From positions 16,344,243-16,408,242 of the forward strand of contig OX419761.1 of assembly GCA_948567375.1 (NCBI GenBank): a stretch of DNA of 64,000 nucleotides. Direction: 5' to 3'. This stretch comes from Lunularia cruciata (taxonomy: Eukaryota > Streptophyta > Marchantiopsida > Lunulariales > Lunulariaceae). Positions 51,654 through 62,929 of this stretch are shown here, piece after piece; within the stretch, counting starts at the first letter, position 1; every line of letters starts with the position of its first letter. The notes under the pieces are model-generated. The model saw only the letters and a program-made list of their open reading frames with translations, made no database searches and was not told the DNA's origin. A program made the position numbers and the translations under genes.

Positions 51654-54083
51654 GTTCCGATAGGGAAGCAGATGTGTGGAATGGTGGACATCGGCGACCT
51701 TTCAACGTTATTAAGGACCGAAAGGTGTTCTCAGTCAGTCGTCTTCGTTCTAGGTGTTCCATGGTATCACTAGTAGCAACTCAGAGGAGAGGGGAGAGGT
51801 CCCTTCGAAGTTCCATGTGGTACAAGCCACTCAAGAGCACCGTTTTTGGGGAGTTCTCATTTGCAATGTACGAAGCGAACTATTTCATGGAGGATGCTGG
51901 CGAGGTAAGACTCTGAAGTGCTTTTGAACGTTTTTCGGTCCTGGAATTCCTCCTGTGCACTGATTATGAGCTTTCACACCGTGAGTAAGCATCTTGATCC
52001 TAATGAGAACAGACCAGTACCGAGGTGTGTACACACAAGCCATTAACATTTGAGAAAAGCATGCTGAGATTTTGCTCTTTTCTCTGAGGTTTACGGCGGG
52101 ACAACTTTCGCGATATTATTTTGCAAAAGCTGAATTCTATGTCAAGTGCCCATCTGTTTGTTTTCGATACTGCATTTATTTGACTGGAAGCTAAATGTCT
52201 AATAACTTTTGAACTACCCCATCAAAAGTAATGAAGTGGTCGTTGGTTGAAGAGTTTAGCAGAAAGGTATATCCTTTTCTAACCACGCACACTGCTCTTG
52301 TCGTCACGACTAGGGGTTGTATTAGTTTACCTATATGCGTTTGTATATTGGATGTTTTTAAACTAATGAATTTTTATGTAAAAAGTACTCATGACTATGG
52401 ATCATAATCTGTGCACTGACAATGTCTTTGGTGATGCAAAACATGAAGGTGGAAGCAAGTAATAGCGGCGTGTACATTGGAATTCATGATGGCCATGGTG
52501 GTGCAGAGGCTGCATCTTTTTTGAAGGAGCATCTCTATCAAACTATGAAAGGTGCCCTCTCACATGCTACGTAGACCATGCTTGGCGATGCACTGTAGGC
52601 ATGCAGCCGTTATATGAGGTCCTTAGTAAAAAATTTCAAATTCCTGGTTATAGATCTGCAACGTACTGGTTACAAAACCCTTGAGTTTGCTGTGTTTTTA
52701 ACCAAGCGCTCATTATTCAACTTGGTTGCAGATCGTTTTTTGAAACAAAACGGGGTGGTTACAGTGGACGCCATCAGAGATGCCTTTGTAGACACCGAAG
52801 ATGCATTTGTGAATATTGTTAGAGATGCTTTCCCGAAATCTCCACATCTTGCTACTGTGGGCTCTTGTTCGTTGGTGGCTATAGTGAATGGAGATAATTT
52901 GTACGTGGCCAACATCGGGGACGCTAGAGCAGTCTTGGGCTGCACTCGCGGAATCGAAGTGACAGCCGTTCAGTTATCAGTCGACCACAACATTAATAAC
53001 AGAGAGTGCAGAGAGGCATATGTGAAAGAGCATGAAGTTTGCTGTGGAGTTGACAACCTTGTTTCGGAGAAGAACGGGAAGTGGAGGGTGAAAGGGAAAC
53101 TTCAGGTTTTTCTCGTCCTCTTATGCTCTCCTGTAATGTACAGCTGTTTAATCCATGATATCGTAAAGGTCCTGTTGTAAGCGTACCAAGTTCGGTTGTC
53201 TTGTTTCTGATGATGGTCACAGTGGCTACTCCTTGAATTATAGATAGGTTATTCATTTGTTTTCGCTTTATTTAGTTGTCTCCTTACCTTCGTGTTCAAC
53301 ATGAATAACAGCCGAATTGGGGTTCATGTAGGTAACGAAGTCTTTTGGAGACTTGTACATGAAGTATGCAGAGTTTAACCGAGAGCCACTTTTCTCTCGG
53401 TTCCGCATTCCAGAACCCTTCACACCTCCGATTATATCTGTAGAGCCTACGGTGAATGTACATCCATTAACAACCAACGACGAGTTCCTCATATTAGCTT
53501 CTGATGGCCTGTGGGAGTACCTAACGAATGAAGAGGCCGTCGACATCGTTAATACCTCTCCCCATAAGGTGAAAGTCGGGTTTATGCTCGAAATCAGTTC
53601 ATTACGGATGGAGGTTTTGTGTAATTCACATTACCTGGAACGTAATGTGTCGGAACTTTGTATTGTCAAGGTAGCCGGGGGCTGACCCCTACCTTCCTCT
53701 GTCCTTGTCCACACCTCTGAGCTGGTTTCTCTTATTGTTCTATGCAGGATATTGCCAGGGTGCTCATTAAAAGTGCTCTACAGATAGCAGCCAGGACACG
53801 TGAAGTACCTTACCATGACCTTGTCCATATGCCGAGTGGGCAGCGTAGGACATTTCATGATGACATGACCGTGATTGTGTTTTTCTTCAAGCATGGGTCC
53901 AGGAGAAAAGACTCAGCCGGAGAAAATGGCTGGAAACATTCCATGTCTGTAAAAGGAGGACAAGCCGCCCAGATTGCTTTAAATGCTATTTCTGCTCATA
54001 TGCACAAGGCATCTAGTCACCATGGACCCAGCAAGGCTCACCATCGCTCCTCCCCTGTTCATGAAGCTGTCATTGACATGTAA
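47760..54083 (+). CDS. Ammonium transporter-PP2C phosphatase fusion, eleven exons
   Basis: Exons: 47760-47900, 48845-49146, 49319-49562, 50235-50523, 50715-50941, 51288-51395, 51626-51904, 52449-52551, 52732-53105, 53332-53568 and 53748-54083 (TAA). Every intron has GT-AG ends and the phases match at all ten joins, giving one frame of 2640 nt, about 879 residues, with no internal stop. Residues 1-30 form a putative coiled coil, about 31-447 an AMT/Mep-type ammonium channel, about 448-500 a basic linker and about 500-830 a plant clade-D-like PP2C Ser/Thr phosphatase, followed by a His/Ser-rich tail. The start is the ATG at 47760, directly before the first membrane span. Exon 7 alone carries the AMT C-terminal motif (GLDLAFHGG) and the PP2C opening ([23 protein letters not shown]), so the fusion does not rest on an assumed join between two genes. 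Expected at a membrane with the phosphatase in the cytosol. A possible poly(A) signal, AATAAA, lies at 54563. Confidence 0.88.
51806..54083 (+). other. PP2C phosphatase module of the fusion (plant clade D type)
   Basis: The domain opens with MWYKPLK and [16 protein letters not shown] (residues 501-527), the same start as plant clade D PP2Cs (WYKD...G-FSMAVVQAN...EDQ). Motifs follow in order: IGIHDGHGG with Asp544; [20 protein letters not shown] then [22 protein letters not shown] with Asp696; [20 protein letters not shown] with Asp747; and [11 protein letters not shown] with Asp807. The metal-binding aspartates needed for Mn/Mg-dependent catalysis are all present, so activity is likely. The exon series 52449-52551, 52732-53105, 53332-53568 and 53748-54083 covers the domain without gaps. 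The tail after about residue 830 is rich in His, Ser and Lys ([19 protein letters not shown]) and has no known domain. Confidence 0.92.
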
Positions 54084-57000
54084 AGCTACCTTATCAAACT
54101 CCTTGTAAATATGTTTGTAAAAGTCTGTAAGGGACTTCTACACTCTGCCAGCCCTCAAGAAAAAGGTTGACGTGGCGAGAACGAGAGAGCGCCCCCCATC
54201 CCAACTCCCCTCCCTGAAAATTTTGTTCTATCCTATGCACGTAGAGTAAAGGTATCAACAGCCACTTCAGTTTTAGTTGGGGTTGGAAAACTAACCCCTC
54301 TTAGCAATAGGAGTAAATTATATTTCTCCCTGTAGTAGCATATAATTGAATGCTACTACAAGTACTCATGGTGACTTCCTTCTCTTCTAGATAGAGAAGA
54401 AAAGAAGTTTCTTTGCTCGAGAACCTAATCATAGCCAGCAACTGAATGTAAACCATGGCTTGGTCATCTTCAATTCGTGTAAGTACTCAGATCTGTTTTT
54501 CGAGTCTAAAGCAAATGGTATGGAATTCTAGTTATACCTGAGTATCCTGATTCCAGACAGGCAATAAAGATTGGCTCGAAGTGTAGAGCCTTTATTTGTC
54601 AAAGCGACCAGGTGATAGCATTTGCGCTCCATAAGGTGCTCCATTGTTGAGGTCAGGGACGAAATTCTGAGAAGTGAAGGGTATTATAATGCAATCCTGC
54701 ATATGTGTCTTTAGCAAGCGCCTACCCTGCTCGTTTAAGAAGTAAGGATCGCAGATAATGTGCTGCTCTGGTCGAGCAGTTGATGTCACATGTGTGTAAG
54801 GAAATCTATAACTTTTCTTCTTTGCACTAATCCTCGCCCGCAGTTCCAGAAAACTTTGCTCATCACTATATTTCAACGACAGTTACGAGCAATTTAAGCC
54901 TAGTTTACTACGCCATGTCTTGTCCAATCTTTCGGGGTTGTTTGAACTGACGGGTTCCACAGCTCGAAAGAAGAATTTGATGTGCTCTTGCCTACAAGCG
55001 CATGACAATATAGCTCACCATGGAATTTCAATGTGCCTCAAAGTCAAATGTTCTCTCGCAGGTACTGACCATTGCAATGCCTGAGTGCCGGCTCTATTCT
55101 CATTTCCATCTTTTCGTCGAAGTTTCTACGCATCTCTACCATAGTGTTGCACGGGAATGGAGATCATCTCTGCCCACGCTGCATGTTGCAGTCAGTTTCA
55201 TTTTATTGTGATATCTTTACTCATGCTGCCACATGTTCCCGGAGTAGGGTTTACAAATAAAACCTGCTTTGTCTCAACTGCATCTCACATTATTGCCAAT
55301 CTCTAGATTAAACTAACGTATTTTGCTTAGCGGAACTAAAATGGTATGAGAGCAGTAGTAATGCTCACATGTAGGTGTGTAGTTAACTAAACTATGCTGG
55401 TAATCAGCAATTTAAAACCAAATCTCGAGTTGCATGCAGTACTTATGGCGAAAACAACTATTCTGCACGCTCGTAATAGCCACAGTGAGAATTGAATTGG
55501 TACCATATTCTCTTAATTGTATTCTGAAAAGTAGGACAGAACAATCATGCAGACTAGGTCACACTTTAATAATAACACTTCAATTAAAATTCACTTCCCT
55601 CTCTTCCTCTTATCAAGTCACAAACAAAACAATGTCGAAAGTTACAATGAATTTCGTTGATCTTGTGTCATAAATTCTTGGAAATTATAGACAAGCAATT
55701 ACGTATAGTTGTGAATAATATACGTAGAATTAGAAGGTGAATGCATTGTTGTAGCAAGAAAGAGTGTTAAACTGAAGGACTCAAATGTGGACTCAAATAC
55801 TGGGAATTTTCATCTATCATAGTCATTCAACTGGGATACCAGTCTGTGTACAAACTATGTAGACAATAGAGGGAGGGAAGCTGGAGATGAAAAGGCATAA
55901 TCGTGACTAGAGGATATAATGGAAACCTCATTATCCTACCATCAAAATGCGTAAAATAATGGGAATTTGGACACAAACAAGTATAGGAATACACAATATC
56001 ACTTATGATCAAGTTCATTTAAGTACGTGCTGAAGCTTAAGATAAACAAAACTATGTTATCTGATTGATCTAAAGAAGAATCACACTTAATGAAACAAAT
56101 AAACTACCTTCCTTTTGGTTATAACTAGTACTTCTTGAACTGATATCACGATCTTGACCGATGTGTCATATTCTAATGAAAATAGAATGAAATGCAATCT
56201 GCTGATATCTCACTTGTATGACCTAAAAATATCGGGAAGATTCCATGTTAGAACCACAAGGGAATATTGATTACTCCACATTGAGATTTCAAATTAAGAC
56301 GATAAACAAATGTGAAGTTTAAATAGTTCTCCTTCCTTAATATTACCATGAAAGTTACTTTTTAAACTCATGATCTTTCTCCAGGAGAAAATTAATTCTC
56401 CTGCTTTGGTGCTTATCATGTTTGAGTAGGAACTTCTATTGTATTGTCTAAAATCTGAAGAGACAGTTTCTGTCTTCGTGTAGTCCAGAGCCTATCTGAA
56501 TCTGGAAATAGCTGTCTCCCCCTTAACAAATCCAACATTGTCAAAATTAGTTTCGTGTAATCATCTGTTATGAAAGTTTAGATAAGCAGAGTTGATAACT
56601 TGGAGTTAAATAGTGGAATTACCACGGTAGAAGACTCGAAACTCCCCTGGTAAATTAAGGCGACGGGCGAATGTCGGTGCCAATCCTACCCCCAATTTTA
56701 GTAGTTTCTTCTCCGAATGCCACTTTTTCCAGTTCCCTTCCTCGCGCCGCTTAACTTAGAAGTGAACAACAGCAAAAGGAACTACAGTAGTTAAGTACTG
56801 TACATTCCTTTTGGAGATAGAGTAACAATCAACCACGTCGGGCGTTCTCCTACTACCAGACCCAGCAATGATTTGAACGAGGTTGAAGTTACTAACGTAA
56901 CTGCAGTTACGCTATTAGCTCTGGTTCCGCACTAAATATACTTTACGAATCGGACACCTTGTGCTTCTGAGCTGTCAGCTTTGCATTCGTAACTATTTAA

Positions 57001-57950
57001 ATTTTGAATTCTATTTCAAATTCAGCATGATTACAGAGCCGTTAGGTATCCCCTGTTGATTCCCTCGCCTCTGTAACGGGCCAGTGCGAGTTGCTACAGC
57101 CCGTGATGAATCCCGGGGCCCGCGATCTAGGCGTTTACCCGTCATAGTTTATCTGCAGCTGACGTCGGTCATCTTCTGTGGAACTTTTTGGTGTCTACCA
57201 TTTCGACCAAAATATTGTAATGTTTTAGAAAGAGTTCTTGGTGATGGGCTAAACTGATGATTTAGATGAACTTGGTTTTCATGTGAGGATTATAAGAAAG
57301 TGTCTTATAATTTTATAATCAAAAAATTCCATTAACTCAAGGTGCAGCTGCTAATGAGATTTTTGGATTGGTCTCCCGTGGAAATATCTCGAAGGGGATT
57401 GTTGGAAAATATATTAGAAAGTGGAAAATTATCTTCACTGACCTTTTGATCTTATGAATGTTACCAGTGCTTACTTCACTTACCAGTAACTTTCATGAGA
57501 TTTTTGTAATCATGTTCAACTAAAATATTGCTGAATCTCGGCCTTGTGTGATAAGCATTCAGTAAATATATGTCATGCAAATGATATAGACTTACTTGGT
57601 TGTCATCAAGCATTGATTGGATCTAGTAAAGAAACTTGTATGGACAAAGTTGTACTCTAATACTGAAGAATCAGGCCTTTACAGTACACTTTTATTGAAG
57701 CGTATTCAGATAAAAAATTTAGATACTCAGAAATCTTTATGTTTTAATTAATCTTACTCTTATAATTAAAACATGTATTCTTACGTTGTCCTTCTATTTT
57801 GCGTCTCTTGTTGACTTCTCTCTGTATCCATGATGTAATAAAAGCAGACACATAAACACTAATTTAGAAGACAATATTAAAATACGCATAGAAAACTGAA
57901 ATATAATCATGATAGTCTATTGTTGCATGGTGGTTTATTGACTAATCTGA
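54084..57950. other. 3' flank and AT-rich stretch without a supported gene
   Basis: Downstream of the fusion gene I find only short ORFs. The longest, 94 codons on the minus strand at 54592-54876, has no recognisable domain. From about 55.3 kb the sequence is AT-rich. Confidence 0.4.
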
Positions 57951-57951
57951 T

Positions 57952-57955
<4 letters not shown>

Positions 57956-58008
<53 letters not shown>
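57956..58008. repeat. (TA)n microsatellite, about 26 units
   Basis: Uninterrupted alternating TA. Likely polymorphic in length. ORFs running through it are artefacts. Confidence 0.95.
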
Positions 58009-58011
<3 letters not shown>

Positions 58012-58165
58012 CGCTCTTCCCAACGTACTGAAATGTGCTGCTCAAACTCAGAAGGATCAGAGTATCGAGCCCAACAAAAGCATTCTGAAATCTACCACTG
58101 GTGACAGTGAACGGAAACGGAGGCGATTGAGGTGGATGACAGATCCTGCAGCACCAGCACAGTGA
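58009..58165 (+). other. Exon-like ORF tail, product unknown
   Basis: After the TA repeat an open frame of about 50 codons contains EPNKSILKSTTGDSERKRRR and ends RWMTDPAAPAQ-stop. The basic SILK...RKRRRLRW pattern resembles tails of nuclear proteins. No upstream exon is visible, because the microsatellite borders it. It could be a true last exon or chance. Confidence 0.2.
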
Positions 58166-58169
58166 AATG

Positions 58170-61090
58170 AATGAGATTGTTCGGTGACTGTCACTGTTCC
58201 TTGTGGGTTTCATCTCCCTGAAGCGACCGGATGGCGACGACATGTTCAGGGGAAGTGGCAAAAGCAGTAGAAGAATCGCTTATGGAAACTCCTTAGAATA
58301 GACCCAGGTCTGGAACTGTTCTTCACTCCTGTCTGTACGATGCCAATCGCCAGCTCAAGCAGCAGGAGTTTTCTGTAATCCGTGCGTCAGTGATCTGTCA
58401 GGGAACTTGATTTGTCCCACCATCGCAGTTGCTGCTGGCCAGAAGCACATTGACTTGACTCACTGACTCCTGTGGTGCAGATCAGACTCGAAACATACCA
58501 ATTCGTCTTGCAGTTTTGTGGACTTATTCGACTGCACGGGTGGACCATGTTCATGTAGAACACTGGCGCTTTGCCCACCAGTTTTGGACGAGTCCGAAGT
58601 TCCATTGTCCCAGTGAGTGACCGATGAAGGGAAGCCACGAGGTGGTGGTCAACACCGCCAAGGTTAGAGATAGTTTTCAATGTACTCCTGCCGGTGAAAA
58701 GTGGTCCACAATTCCTCTCCGACCTCAGTCACGAGGGCATGCTTCTTTGAGCTTTCCACTTCCCGTACTAGACGGTTGAGCACACAGTTGAGTGGTTTAG
58801 CAGCCAATTGCCTCTCCGATTAGTATATCCTCTTTAAACAGGAGGAATTCAACTCGGGTTTGTTTGTGATGGAACAATAAAAAGGGGTGAATCGGTAAGA
58901 AGTGAAATCTATGCCCGTCAACTTATCTAAATATTATTTTTAAGACTGAACTTCCAACATCATTTTGCGGCGGAAATAGCACCTTGAAAGAAATGGATCC
59001 GAGCTCCAATCGTCTCGAGATGGTACTGAATCTGGAGAAACAAACTAAAGACCAATATCATATGCTTCTTCGCAACTAAAGCTGATGCTCCTTTAAACAC
59101 ATCGTATGGTGCAGAGCTTGCACTTGAGATGCTTCAGGATACTATACCATGGGGAGCTCCATGTTCATAACACAACTCAAATTATAAGGATGAGGTTTGC
59201 AACTGAGGGAGAAGTTAAAATTATTGTACTCTTTTAACGGATGTACTTCGCGTGATCCAAGGCTTTATTGCCTGACGTCAATCCCATCTAACATGATGTC
59301 AAATGAAGGCACAAGAAATCTGCCTCTTATCAGAAATTCCTGAAGCGATACGTATTTCCACAGACGTACTTCCGAGGAAGCTTGGCGCAGGACCGAAAGA
59401 TGCTCAATAGTCGGACCTCGGATTCTCATTCTGGCGGATGTGATGCAATGACCGTGGTCACGAACTTGTGAGATAGGAGTGGATGGGAGAGGCCTATGGA
59501 TGCGATGATGGAATTTTCCACCACCTGCACTTTTCTTTTTGAGCAAAATATCGTTGATCGGAATGGAATGGACAAGAAAAGACACATTACTTGGTGGTTT
59601 CTGTGGACCCACTGGTTTCTCCGAATTCCCTCTTCCGTGACTGGACCTCGAGTTCGTGCGACAAGTCCTAACGACTGGGGCCAGGTAGAATGACAAGGCT
59701 GCACAAATTGGGCCCACATTTATTTCGACGCCCCAAAGGATGGAGTATTTTATGGAGGCATCTCACCACATTGGGATCCCCTCCCACCACTTTCCTCGTG
59801 CAGCGATCCATTAACAATCTCTTCTAACAGAATTATTCTCAATTCTCATCAATCCGCAAATCGATTGGAAATTAAACTGAGGGTGGTTCAAGACTGCTCG
59901 ACACTACTGTTGAGTAGTCGGTTACAGCAGGAAGACTCAACGGCATCGAAGCTAAATCATGACTTCAAAAAGCTTGAGATCGGTTTGATTTGAAGTACAC
60001 AATGGTCCCAACTGTAGCCAACCTGCCTTATAACTTGGCCCATTTCGCCAGAAGTTAGTGAGGAGATGCCGCACATATGGAGGTAAGATCTCAGTTCTAC
60101 TTTTGCCCCGACTGAGATGGAGAAATCTCCAAACCACAAACTTCATATTCCTCGTGGCCATATCCACAATCTTCACTAGATAAATTTCACTGCCATCCTC
60201 ATCGAGTATGCAATCTATTTATAACCTCCACGACTCAACAATTCTATGTACTTATTGAGGAGTGTTGGGAGGGCATCTGTTGCTGCTTTTACCCCGAGCT
60301 GCCAAGCCTATCCGCACACACCGCTAGTTGCTCTCGTGACATTAGGCATTGCATACACTAAACATTAGATACTGTGGGACATATCATATGCTATGATCAA
60401 TATATTTCCATTTTCCAACACGAAATTCGGTAGGTATAAAATAATGTGATGATACTTAGTTAGATTTTTCTTGATGGTTATCATGTCTCGATACTCTCTT
60501 TCTTCCATCTGTTTAAAAGAGCCAACATCTGCTACATAACAATGCGTAGGTAACATGTTTTCGGGTCTTATGCAGTATCATAGCAACTGCAGTTTAAGAT
60601 GGTAATCTCCATAAAGCGCTAGGGGCTTCTTGAGCAGTAATTAAACATATCATATTTGACAACAGAAGAGTTGTTATGTAGTTAAATTATGATTAGCTGT
60701 ATTAGAATTACAAGATCAGCAAATATTTTCATCATGTGTTAATATTACTTATTGTCCCAACATGACGATTAGGTGTATACGAAATGTTAACACATCAGCA
60801 TTAGAAAATAAAACACGCATAATCGTTAAAAGGACTAAGTACATCGACCCTCTAATTATATATAAAAAGTTTAGATTACAATAAGAGAAAGTACTAAGAG
60901 AAAATAAACTGGACTGGTTTCAAGCTTAGAAAATATTTAAACTTAACCTCGTAACCCACTGCAAATTATTTTGTAGCGTGATCAGCTTCTAGCTTCAACC
61001 CAATCTCCATATGATACGGAAACCAAATTAAAGGAAAGGGTGACCGCGTAGATAACGCGAAGGCTGGGAAGACCTCATTGAGAGCCATAC
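58170..61090. other. No supported gene
   Basis: Minus-strand ORFs at 58387-58680 (97 codons) and 59265-59717 (150 codons) are open but overlap others in different frames and show no domain I recognise. From 60.2 kb the sequence is AT-rich. Confidence 0.35.
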
Positions 61091-61896
61091 AAGGGTGAGA
61101 CAAAATAGGTAAGTGGGGCTAAGCCCCAATAGTGTAGATACAAGAAATCTGCCCTACTGCACCTAAGATATCCAAGCTATGCAAGTCGTATGGTCTACAA
61201 ACAACAGGAGCATCCAAAGAAGCATCACCTAGTGTGATTGCTCTCCTATGGATTGCACCAACCACTGCACTCTATAGAGCAATGAACAAACGCTTCTAAG
61301 ATATGCTACAAAGTATGAGAGTGAGATTGGTACCCCTGGCGCCGAACACCATAAGCTCTTGCGCACTCCCTAACAAATGTGTCGAATGCCTTGTCCATGA
61401 CTCCATACAACTCCAAGGCTAGAAGAACAAAGAGTTGACCTCGCTACATACCCCTATATTGGAGACATTGCAAGCTGTTGCTGCACTCACTACACATCCA
61501 AGGGATGGGTAATCACTCACTCTAAAATTGTATCACAAGTAGTGTCTGTAACCATGACATCCGCTACTACCACCTGATCATTGCAGACCAAGTATAAGTC
61601 TGACCTAACATGTGTTGTATCCAAAGCATACGATTGCTCCTTCCAAGCCAAGTATCCACTCTCTCGAGCCATAGCAAACATTATTTCCTTAACAACATCA
61701 TGAGTAGTTATCATCTATCCTCCAAAAGGACACCGTGTCATATGGACCGCTATTGCATCTAGTGTAGAACCACACTCACGAGTGAGTAATGAAGATGCAG
61801 ATGGGTGGACCAAACCTAAGCAAAACCTCATTGTTGTAGAGAAAGTAGCGGGTGCAAGTCAAAGTGCACTAATGCACGGTCGAGCAAAGATACCAA

Positions 61897-62200
61897 GAGC
61901 TAGACATATGATCTAGAGATAAAATTTGGTTTGGTAACATTTGGGAGGATGTTATACATGATGGACTAAGTAGATCAGACAAAGGTATCACCAAAAGAGT
62001 ACTTTACTAATAGGCAGAAACCAAAATATGCTTGAAGACTTTAGAATCCATAGCCAGACATATGATCCAAAGGTAGAATTTGGATTCGTGATATCTAAAA
62101 AGATGGTACACATAATGTACAAAGTAGATCAGGTAGAGTTATTACCAAAAGAGCACTACTACTAATAAGGCAGAACCAAAATAGGCCTGAAAACTTCATA
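61897..62200. repeat. Imperfect tandem duplication, about 154 bp unit
   Basis: AGACATATGATC...GGTAGATC...ACCAAAAGAG recurs, with copies starting near 61897 and 62051 and a spacing of 154 bases between the AGACATATG words. The copies have diverged clearly. The repeat lies within the fossil RT-type ORF. Confidence 0.7.
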
Positions 62201-62249
62201 GGCAATTTCAAAGGTCTAAACGGATGAATTAGACCTCAAAAATATGCGA

Positions 62250-62265
62250 CCCCCCCCCCCCCCCC
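62250..62265. repeat. Poly-C run (16 bases)
   Basis: A homopolymer of C in an otherwise AT-rich context, followed by CTTCTTCTG. Its length may be unreliable in the assembly. Confidence 0.9.
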
Positions 62266-62929
62266 TTCTTCTGTTGATGCCTCCTCTCCACCTCCCCCTT
62301 CCCTTTGGTTTGTCTCACCGAGAGCTTTCCAACATTACCTCACCCATGTGATTCTGAGATTCATATAAGAAGATTCCCTAAAAGATTCCCTCTAGTCAAA
62401 GCTTGTTTGACCAACCAGAGGGGACCAAGATAAACATGGCACCCATCCAAGAAAGTAATCTAAGGGTGGAGCTCTCTGACAGGTCACCTATCCATGTACA
62501 TGATCCTATGGTGGAGTTTCCTTGGAGTAGATCCTCTTTGGCTATATAATAAAGAGAAGGTGCTCCCTTGGGGCACCAAAGTTTTGAGTGTGAAACCTAT
62601 GTTTTCTCTTCTATGTTTCTTTGCTATCCTTGGAACATTACAAGCTTGCACCCTTGTCAGAGCAAGAGCAAAGATATGCTCTAGTAGCTTGGGGAACGGA
62701 TGAGTCAACTAAGAGAGAAGATAGCATATGCTGACATTGTTTCTCCATCAAGGAAGATTTTAAACCTCTAGTCCAATCTGACAATAATGAATCAAAAGAT
62801 GGAAGGTCCTTGTATGCACATGAGGATAAACTATCTCTTGTTAGCCGCAATAACATTTGGAGAGAAAAGGATCCTTCCTCCACCTTTATCACATAAGTTT
62901 CCAAAACCAACCTATCAACAACCACAAAA

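Larger units (their letters stand above)
61100..62925 (-). pseudogene. Fossil RT-associated (non-LTR-type) element ORF, C-terminal part
   Basis: Minus-strand pieces in order: QATRAYLCSCSDKGASL near 62640; CGSTLDAIAVHMTRCPFGG near 61725-61780 (a C...H...C zinc-binding-like stretch); TTHDVVKEIMFAMARESGY then KEQSYAL and RSDLYLVCNDQVVVADVMVTD at 61517-61710; RGQLFVLLALELYGVMDKAF then DTFVRECARAYGV near 61335-61440; and IHRRAITLGDASLDAPVV then PYDLHSLDILGAVGQIS near 61130-61260. I recall this order from transposon-like hypothetical proteins that are abundant in bryophyte genomes. The zinc-binding stretch followed by an R-D...D endonuclease-like pattern resembles the end of non-LTR elements, but that link is inference. 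Several stops and frame changes separate the pieces, and no reverse transcriptase core is visible in the window. Confidence 0.5.

Noticed and set aside
54592-54876. Minus-strand ORF of 94 codons after the fusion gene
   Set aside because: Stops just upstream and no clear acceptor. The family is unknown.
59265-59717. Minus-strand ORF of 150 codons
   Set aside because: Long, but it overlaps another open frame and lacks any motif. Chance cannot be excluded.
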